A stretch of 64,000 nt of DNA from Sutcliffiella horikoshii. Lineage in GTDB: Bacteria > Bacillota > Bacilli > Bacillales > Bacillaceae_I. The stretch is from positions 3,922,666-3,986,665 of the forward strand of contig KV440964.1 in the NCBI GenBank assembly GCA_001636495.1. The letters run 5' to 3'. Both the position numbers and the translations under genes were made by a program. Below are positions 59,214 through 64,000 of the stretch, piece after piece (position 1 is the stretch's first letter; every line of letters begins with the position of its first letter). The notes under the pieces were generated by a model that had not been told where the DNA came from, did no database searches, and worked only from the letters and a program-made list of their open reading frames with translations.

Positions 59214-59531
59214 TTATAATATTTCTGCGTAAGGTCTGTCGTTTAAAATACCGAATTCAATTTCCGCAGGCGTTAGTTTAATTCCTTGCGCACTTTGAAG
59301 CATTAAGTTGGCTGCCCAGCCGCTAAGCTCGTTCGGCAATAAATACGCAATCGCTTTGCTTCCTTCTTTAACAGTTACTAACGGTTTGTTGCCGTACTTT
59401 CCTACCGAAAGCACTTCGTAAACTTTACCTTTTTCGGACGTCTTACTAAGGATGGGCATAACTAATTCAGGGTGCTTAGATATGTCTTTGTAAATTTTTG
59501 CGCCTGCTTGGTTTGTAACAAATCCCTTCAT
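59214..59531 (-). CDS. Hypothetical element protein
   Basis: A 105-residue soluble protein. The first half has an SH3-like strand pattern (KGKVYEVLSVGKYGNKPLV) with a conserved-looking YLLPNELSGWA segment. AGAGGGG lies upstream of the ATG. It has its own terminator. Not recognised. Confidence 0.55.
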   Translation of the reverse strand: MKGFVTNQAGAKIYKDISKHPELVMPILSKTSEKGKVYEVLSVGKYGNKPLVTVKEGSKAIAYLLPNELSGWAANLMLQSAQGIKLTPAEIEFGILNDRPYAEIL

Positions 59532-60001
59532 AAATAACCCCTCTTTTCTTGTTATCTAGTAATATTTTACACCATTCAACATTATATTTAACATTTTTTC
59601 GAAATGAGTTGAGATCTATTAGAAGGTAACATGAAATTCTACATTGCATTATTCCTGGTTATTTAGAGAAAACTATATCACTAGCACTAAAAACAGAAAA
59701 ATATATAAAGCTTTCTTTAAACTCAAATTGAGTGAAGTACAAGCAAAAATAAAATTATAGAACTATTTTTGGGTGGAAGCATTAGTGATTTTCTCCCCTC
59801 CTATTTTTATTACACCGTAAGGAAATTAGAGATTATTTGTTTATTACACTCGTTAATATTAGTATCTTTATAGAAATAATATATACACATATAGGTGCAG
59901 CACCCCTATTTTTATGTTGTTTTTAAACTTTTCGCTTGTTTTTTACAGTGCTGCTACATTATAATACATTTATAACAAAAAATATTAAGGAGTTGTTTAT
60001 A
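59532..60001. other. 470-bp gap before the DUF262 gene
   Basis: AT-rich. It holds the presumed promoter of the 105-residue gene at the left, a hairpin TAGGTG-CAG-CACCCCTA followed by T residues at 59891-59913, and the DUF262 promoter at the right. No gene could be supported. Confidence 0.4.
59936..59965 (+). promoter_or_regulatory. Promoter of the DUF262 gene
   Basis: TTGTTT (59936-59941), an 18-nt spacer and TATAAT (59960-59965), about 30 nt before the AAGGAG ribosome binding site. Confidence 0.65.
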
Positions 60002-61177
60002 TTGGCAACAATAAACAAGGAATTAATTAAAGCCACATCTTTTAACCCCACAAAAAGATCTTATCAAGCCTCAATAAAAAGTTTATGCGAACGCATTGAA
60101 AAGAAACAACTTTTTTTACCGTTATATCAATCTGGTATGCGTTGGACGCTCGGAAAGAATATAGATCTACTTAACTTTCAGTTATTAGGAAAAGCTCCTG
60201 TGTCACCCATATCAATAAACGAGATAAATAATACAGAAATTGCTGTCGAACAAGTATCGTTTATTAACAGAGACCTTATTGAGGGGAACATACAAGGCAA
60301 ACAATCGGTTACAGATGGACAACAACGTTTAACCTGTAATTACAAGGCTTTCACTGATGACGACAGCTTCAGGAGTGTGGTGTTAGATATTGGTAGAGGC
60401 CGTTTTTACGAAGTCAACGGAGAAATTCAAAGATATCAAATACCTGTAGGGAAATTGCTAAACAAGGATGTACAAGTATTCTTCGATTACACAAACAGTA
60501 ACTCTTTCTTGAAAAAACAAGAAGTTAAAGACGTGTTAATGTCTGTACGAAGCAAGTTATTTGATTACAATTACACAGTAAACATCGCTGAAGACTTAAC
60601 AGAATCTGAACAAGTACATTGGTTCGAAGTACTCAACAACGCTGGAAGCCGAGTGTCACAAGTACAAATTAAGTTCGCTAAACTTTTAGTTCAGGGTTTA
60701 GATATTTATTCAGATTATACAGATGTATTCGTTACAATAATGAAAGAAAACGGCTACGGAAATTTATTTTCGCAAAAAAACACAGAAGTTTCTATACCCG
60801 TAGCTACGTTAAATCCTGCATACGAAGTAATTTTAGAGAAAGAACATGTCCGTAACTTCTGTCCAATGGCATCAGACACTAAAGAAAATCAACTTTGCTC
60901 ATTAGGTGTCGAAAAGTTAAAACGGTGTTTTGATATAACCTTAGACGCGCTACACAAAGCAATTAACTTTATAGATAACAATGATCTTGTACCACCTACA
61001 AGAATAGACTTCATAACCTATATAACTGGACTATATGTATTTAATAAGAATGAGGAGCTTACCCTCTCCCAAACAAAAGCATTGATAGAATGGTATCAAG
61101 AAGCAGATTTTTCTAACAAATCAAATGATGAAAGAAGAGATATGTTTAAAGATATTATTAAAATCAAAAATTACTAA
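60002..61177 (+). CDS. DUF262 (ParB/Srx-fold) protein
   Basis: A 391-residue cytosolic protein. Residues about 30-130 carry the DUF262 signatures: LPLYQSGMRWTLGKNIDLLN (the xPxxQRxxxW-type motif) and SVTDGQQRLT near 105, the DGQQR nucleotide-binding/hydrolase motif. EVLNNAGSRVSQVQIKFAKL near 212 matches the third conserved block. No DUF1524 HNH domain is fused, unlike GmrSD. The start is TTG at 60002 with AAGGAG about 10 nt upstream. DUF262 proteins occur in Type IV restriction and other anti-phage systems. It is convergent with the XRE-McrB_N-HNH gene and shares its terminator. Confidence 0.85.
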   Translation: MATINKELIKATSFNPTKRSYQASIKSLCERIEKKQLFLPLYQSGMRWTLGKNIDLLNFQLLGKAPVSPISINEINNTEIAVEQVSFINRDLIEGNIQGKQSVTDGQQRLTCNYKAFTDDDSFRSVVLDIGRGRFYEVNGEIQRYQIPVGKLLNKDVQVFFDYTNSNSFLKKQEVKDVLMSVRSKLFDYNYTVNIAEDLTESEQVHWFEVLNNAGSRVSQVQIKFAKLLVQGLDIYSDYTDVFVTIMKENGYGNLFSQKNTEVSIPVATLNPAYEVILEKEHVRNFCPMASDTKENQLCSLGVEKLKRCFDITLDALHKAINFIDNNDLVPPTRIDFITYITGLYVFNKNEELTLSQTKALIEWYQEADFSNKSNDERRDMFKDIIKIKNY

Positions 61178-61183
61178 AAAAAT

Positions 61184-61217
61184 GCCCGCTTCTAGTATTA
61201 CTAGAGGCAGGCTTTTT
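61184..61217. terminator. Shared bidirectional terminator
   Basis: GCCCGCTTCTAGT pairs with ACTAGAGGCAGGC around ATT, with A residues before and T residues after. It serves both the DUF262 and XRE-McrB_N-HNH genes. Confidence 0.85.
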
Positions 61218-61224
61218 CATATTA

Positions 61225-62613
61225 TTACACAATACCATACGCTACTTTCAGCTCGTCAAAACTTATTGTTATACCTACCCTTTTTAAACCTTCGTTTTTC
61301 TTTTCATATAACTTCCTTAATAACCTCTCTCTTTCAATATCCAGACCATGATGTAATAAACGGTGAATAGCTGGTGATAAGCATAAAATGTTACTACCCT
61401 TATCTAAACTGTTTTCATACTTATGCTGAAGAGCCATTGGAACAAGGTGATGCGCTTCCATATAAGGCTTCCCTGTTACTTTTGATATAAATTCCATATA
61501 TACTTCACCACTTTCACATTTGTACCCAGCTTTTTTTAAAGCTTTTGCGGCAATCTTTGCATTTCTTGGCCAACGTCTCTTTCCCCCTTTGTCAATTATC
61601 GCATCTGGTCGCGGCTCTGCTCGCTCATCATCTTCCACCTCTCCATTTGTATCTGTTACCACTGAAGAAACAGTTTCTTGATATTTTTCTTCCGATTCTT
61701 CTATTTCTAGAAATTGTTGATCATCTTCCAAAAGGACCATGTTATTAAACTGGTCAATTGTGCGTCCTTCGAGCATTCCTTCGATTTCTTTATAAGCAAC
61801 TAACAGATCTTGCAAATCCTGAACTAACTCACTTGGATTATCTAACTCTTCTAAACTATAATATCTTCCTAAAATATGGCCCTCTTCATACCCTTTACTT
61901 AGGTACCCTGTACCATTCAAATGAATTTTATCCTGCTGCAATCTAGGCGGAACGAAGTTCAATTTACCCCTAATAGAATCTGCTACTTTTTTCACTTTTT
62001 GCTTTCCTATCTTATTGCCATACTTCTCTTGAAAAAAAGAGTATCCTTGGTTCAAACTCAAATAGAATCCACTCATGTCTGCTTTAAATAGATAAACAAC
62101 ATAATAACCACGAGTAGCAGAATTAGTAACATTTCTCGAAAAGATACACAACCATGGTATTTCAGCCCACTGACCTTGGCCTACAGATCCTGTTACTTGA
62201 TACTTAGATTCATTTAAAGGCACTCCCTTAATAAAGCTGCTTTTAAGATTCTCACGGATAAAACTTCCCATTGCATGCCCTTTAAACTGTTCTGTCTTAG
62301 ATTTGAGATAATTACCAAGCACAAACTGCAAATGTTCAACTAGAATTAATTGATTTCTCCTCGGAAGTTTTTTGAGCTCTGACATTTCATTAGTTGTAAC
62401 TGAATGGTTAAGCAATTGGTTTAGAGAAACTCCAAACAACTCGGCAAGTTTTATTAAAGTCTCTCCATCGACTCTTTGCTCACCGTTTTCTATTTTACCT
62501 AACGATGTATACGGCACACCAATCTCACGGGATAATTCCCTTAAAGACAAACCTTTTGATTCCCTTTGACTACGGATACTTCTTCCAATGTATATTTTAT
62601 CAATCCTTGACAC
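61225..62613 (-). CDS. XRE-McrB_N(DUF3578)-HNH restriction-like protein
   Basis: A 462-residue fusion. Residues about 8-70 are an XRE helix-turn-helix (RESKGLSLRELSREIGVPYT). Residues about 100-280 match the McrB N-terminal/DUF3578 domain, with GQGQWAEIPWLCIFSRNVTN, YYVVYLFKADMSGFYLSLNQ and the closing KYYG-like EKYGNK block; this domain reads modified DNA bases in McrBC-type enzymes. An acidic linker follows, then an HNH nuclease (about 345-450) with YMEAHHLVPMALQ near 386 and NILCLSPAIHRLLHHG. The start is GTG with GGGGAG upstream. Likely a self-regulated, modification-dependent nuclease; the specificity is inferred. Confidence 0.85.
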   Translation of the reverse strand: MSRIDKIYIGRSIRSQRESKGLSLRELSREIGVPYTSLGKIENGEQRVDGETLIKLAELFGVSLNQLLNHSVTTNEMSELKKLPRRNQLILVEHLQFVLGNYLKSKTEQFKGHAMGSFIRENLKSSFIKGVPLNESKYQVTGSVGQGQWAEIPWLCIFSRNVTNSATRGYYVVYLFKADMSGFYLSLNQGYSFFQEKYGNKIGKQKVKKVADSIRGKLNFVPPRLQQDKIHLNGTGYLSKGYEEGHILGRYYSLEELDNPSELVQDLQDLLVAYKEIEGMLEGRTIDQFNNMVLLEDDQQFLEIEESEEKYQETVSSVVTDTNGEVEDDERAEPRPDAIIDKGGKRRWPRNAKIAAKALKKAGYKCESGEVYMEFISKVTGKPYMEAHHLVPMALQHKYENSLDKGSNILCLSPAIHRLLHHGLDIERERLLRKLYEKKNEGLKRVGITISFDELKVAYGIV

Positions 62614-62644
62614 AACTACATCTCCCCTATGTTTTTATGCTTTA

Positions 62645-62674
62645 ATATTAACATGAATATTTGAGTGCAAGCAA
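62645..62674 (-). promoter_or_regulatory. Promoter of the XRE-McrB_N-HNH gene
   Basis: On the minus strand TTGCTT (62674-62669), an 18-nt spacer and TAATAT (62650-62645), about 32 nt before the GTG start. Confidence 0.5.
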
Positions 62675-62713
62675 TTTTTTCAACCTTTCCCAGTCGTTTT
62701 TTTATTATTCAAT

Positions 62714-62793
62714 GTTTCTAAAAAAGAAACATATATAAAATTATTTTTGTTTCTATATAAGAAACACGGATATATTTCTAAACAAATAGAAAC
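62714..62793. promoter_or_regulatory. Three GTTTCT-AGAAAC palindromes
   Basis: GTTTCTAAAAAAGAAAC (62714-62730) and GTTTCTATATAAGAAAC (62749-62765) are perfect 17-bp palindromes of 6-bp arms and 5-bp centres. A third, imperfect copy has ATTTCT and AGAAAC 8 bp apart (62774-62793). They lie 40-120 bp upstream of the predicted -35 of the XRE-HNH gene and look like binding sites of a dimeric HTH protein, plausibly its own XRE domain. Confidence 0.65.
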
Positions 62794-62818
62794 TGCTTTG
62801 CGTCTTAACCAAGCAGTT
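62791..62818. other. Hairpin AACTGCTT/AAGCAGTT and following AT-rich gap
   Basis: An 8-bp perfect stem with a 12-nt loop, partly overlapping the third palindrome. Its role is unclear. From 62819 to 63110 the sequence is AT-rich, and I see no gene or further structure in it. Confidence 0.4.
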
Positions 62819-63121
62819 CCATAACCTTTTTGATTTTTATTATCTTAAATTTTTTATTAATTACAAAAACTCCCAACAACTACATGCTTTGAGAATACTA
62901 TTCTTCTTGCAACTCAATAGAATAATACAAATGATTTTTTGAATTATTTCCGTGCTTTTAGTTAAAGTGAAATCACATCTATTTTAGAATACAGTGGATA
63001 CCCAATTTCGATTTTAGTATTAATTAAAATATGTCCTGTCTATACAATAAGAACTGCTTACAAATTCTCCACCATCTTAAAGTAAAAACATAATTAAAAA
63101 AGAAAATATTGGATATATACC

Positions 63122-63149
63122 TTTCACTGATAAAAAAAGAATATATAAT
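63122..63149 (+). promoter_or_regulatory. Promoter of the ATT-start membrane gene
   Basis: TTTCAC (63122-63127), a 16-nt spacer and TATAAT (63144-63149), about 20 nt before the AGGAGGG ribosome binding site. Confidence 0.55.
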
Positions 63150-63181
63150 GTAACTAGCTTGCTTTTTAGGAGGGAATAAAT

Positions 63182-63811
63182 ATTAAAAAACTATTATTCT
63201 TTATTATATTTTTAGGTGTTTTATATTTTATTGTAGGCTTTTTAGCAGTTAAATTAGGTTGGCTTGACAATAATACTTATCATTCTTATGCAACAGTTGT
63301 CGGTGGGATTGCAACATTATGCGGTTTAATAACTTTCACTTTACCTAATTTAACAGCAGATGATTTAGAAAAACTTGAAATCAAATCCCTAGAAAGAGTA
63401 ACAAAAATAGCAGAAGATTTAAATTTAAAAAAAGGCGAGCTTTACATTAAGGAATCTGAAATAAGTAGGCTAGACCAACAAAAAAAAGAAATGGAATTTC
63501 TAGTTAGAAAAGCAAGTTTAAGTCTTTTCTTACAAGATCAAGTAGAAAGAAATGAGACCAGAGTTTTAAAATTAATTAGCGAGGATAAAGAACTCATCCG
63601 TTCACTAGAAGAAATAATGGCGAACAGGGAAAAATTAGCTGCACTAGATGAAGAAATCAAAGTGAGTGAACAAGTGGAATTATTAGAGGAGATCATCAAA
63701 AGGGCCAAAGGAAATGAAAATAGCTCTATTACATTTATGGGCATAGGTACTATTCCTATTCCTATTACTCCTTTTATAGAAAGGTTGATTCAAGTATTCC
63801 GTCTTAAATAA
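63182..63811 (+). CDS. Two-helix membrane protein with coiled coil, probable ATT start
   Basis: A 209-residue protein if translation begins at ATT 63182, which has AGGAGGG 7 nt upstream. The frame is closed by a TAG at 63167 and has no ATG, GTG or TTG before 63491. N-terminal KKLLFFIIFLGVLYFIVGFL and YATVVGGIATLCGLITFTL are two membrane helices (about 2-24 and 40-58). A long coiled coil follows (about 65-180), then a short Pro/Ile-rich C-terminus (GIGTIPIPITPF). An ATG-start internal product (63491, 106 residues) would lack both helices. It is in the defence-type cargo; function unknown. Confidence 0.6.
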   Translation: MKKLLFFIIFLGVLYFIVGFLAVKLGWLDNNTYHSYATVVGGIATLCGLITFTLPNLTADDLEKLEIKSLERVTKIAEDLNLKKGELYIKESEISRLDQQKKEMEFLVRKASLSLFLQDQVERNETRVLKLISEDKELIRSLEEIMANREKLAALDEEIKVSEQVELLEEIIKRAKGNENSSITFMGIGTIPIPITPFIERLIQVFRLK

Positions 63812-63918
63812 AATAATTTCCTGGATATCGAAAAAAGAAAGTGTTTTATTTCTTAGCATGGGTTCTCCATTTTACCCATTGAGTACAAAAATATATTAAG
63901 TAAATCCTGTATGTAAGC

Positions 63919-63951
63919 CGTACCCCCGTCTCTATATGGCTTGGGGGTACG
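63919..63951 (+). other. Strong hairpin near the window end
   Basis: CGTACCCCC (63919-63927) pairs perfectly with GGGGGTACG (63943-63951). There is no T run after it, so it could be a structural or attachment-site-related hairpin rather than a terminator. Confidence 0.4.
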
Positions 63952-64000
63952 CAATCTACACATACCTCTACTGCGGACGTATTAACTAGGTTCCTTAATT

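Larger units (their letters stand above)
55548..64000. mobile_element. Integrated plasmid-like element with defence-type cargo
   Basis: Begins where yfkAB homology stops (about 55548) and continues past the window end. It carries short minus-strand genes with a common leader motif, an XRE repressor, a Rep-like winged-helix gene with a leader terminator and direct repeats, and a cargo of DUF262 protein, XRE-McrB_N-HNH protein and a membrane protein. No integrase or relaxase is seen inside the window, so the type of element (integrative plasmid, ICE fragment or phage satellite) is open. Confidence 0.6.

Noticed and set aside
59640-59760. A possible decayed gene fragment before the DUF262 gene
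   Set aside because: An open stretch of about 25 codons with no start and no recognisable motif; could be chance in AT-rich DNA.
60002-62613. Calling the pair a GmrSD system outright
   Set aside because: The HNH protein lacks a recognisable DUF1524 domain and carries XRE and McrB_N domains instead, and the genes are convergent, so the GmrSD name is not justified.

Overview
The window looks like chromosomal DNA of a low-GC, endospore-forming Bacillaceae (Bacillus in the broad sense). The pointers are a sporulenol-type squalene-hopene cyclase, a CwlJ spore-cortex hydrolase, a PdaA-type muramic acid deacetylase, a YfkAB radical-SAM gene, an SE1561-family protein, strong GGAGG ribosome binding sites, and frequent TTG/GTG starts. 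No rRNA, tRNA or CRISPR array was seen.

Positions 1-31 kb hold core and semi-core genes: a minus-strand operon of beta-propeller lipoprotein, two-component system, PepSY membrane protein and His-rich YtkA-like lipoprotein; sqhC with a small-gene neighbourhood; an EamA transporter behind a promoter plus terminator leader; cwlJ; a second two-component system with an 11-bp-periodic operator; an orphan immunity-like gene beside a toxin remnant; an MFS exporter divergent from an HTH-TPR regulator with two matching palindromic operators; a sulfatase; a DNase I-fold enzyme; an M28 aminopeptidase; a transglutaminase-domain lipoprotein; and a cupin/HD-GYP protein.

Positions 31-49.6 kb hold a fatty acid desaturase with a DesR-like promoter, transporters, hydrolases, and a five-gene minus-strand cluster (Hpt-REC-GGDEF-REC, HEAT protein, processive-type GT2, stand-alone REC, large hybrid-input kinase) that looks like a c-di-GMP-linked exopolysaccharide device. 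rlmD, an AlkA-type glycosylase and pdaA follow.

Positions 49.6-55.5 kb hold an IS256-type element with an 8-bp target duplication, inserted in an array of tandem hairpin repeats, then class I fumarase, a GNAT/pentapeptide fusion and yfkAB. Three arrays of tandem hairpins (period 52-53 bp) occur in intergenic spaces at 23.4, 49.7 and 54.2 kb.

At about 55.55 kb yfkAB is cut off after 223 codons and an accessory element begins that runs past the window end. It has plasmid-like parts (a Rep-like winged-helix gene with a leader terminator and 25-bp direct repeats, small genes sharing a leader motif, an XRE repressor) and a cargo that looks like anti-phage defence: a DUF262 (ParB/Srx-fold) protein convergent with an XRE-McrB_N-HNH fusion, then a two-helix membrane/coiled-coil protein that seems to start at ATT. 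This cargo is the most promising candidate for an undescribed system. All functional statements come from reading the sequence and remembered family motifs; no searches were run.
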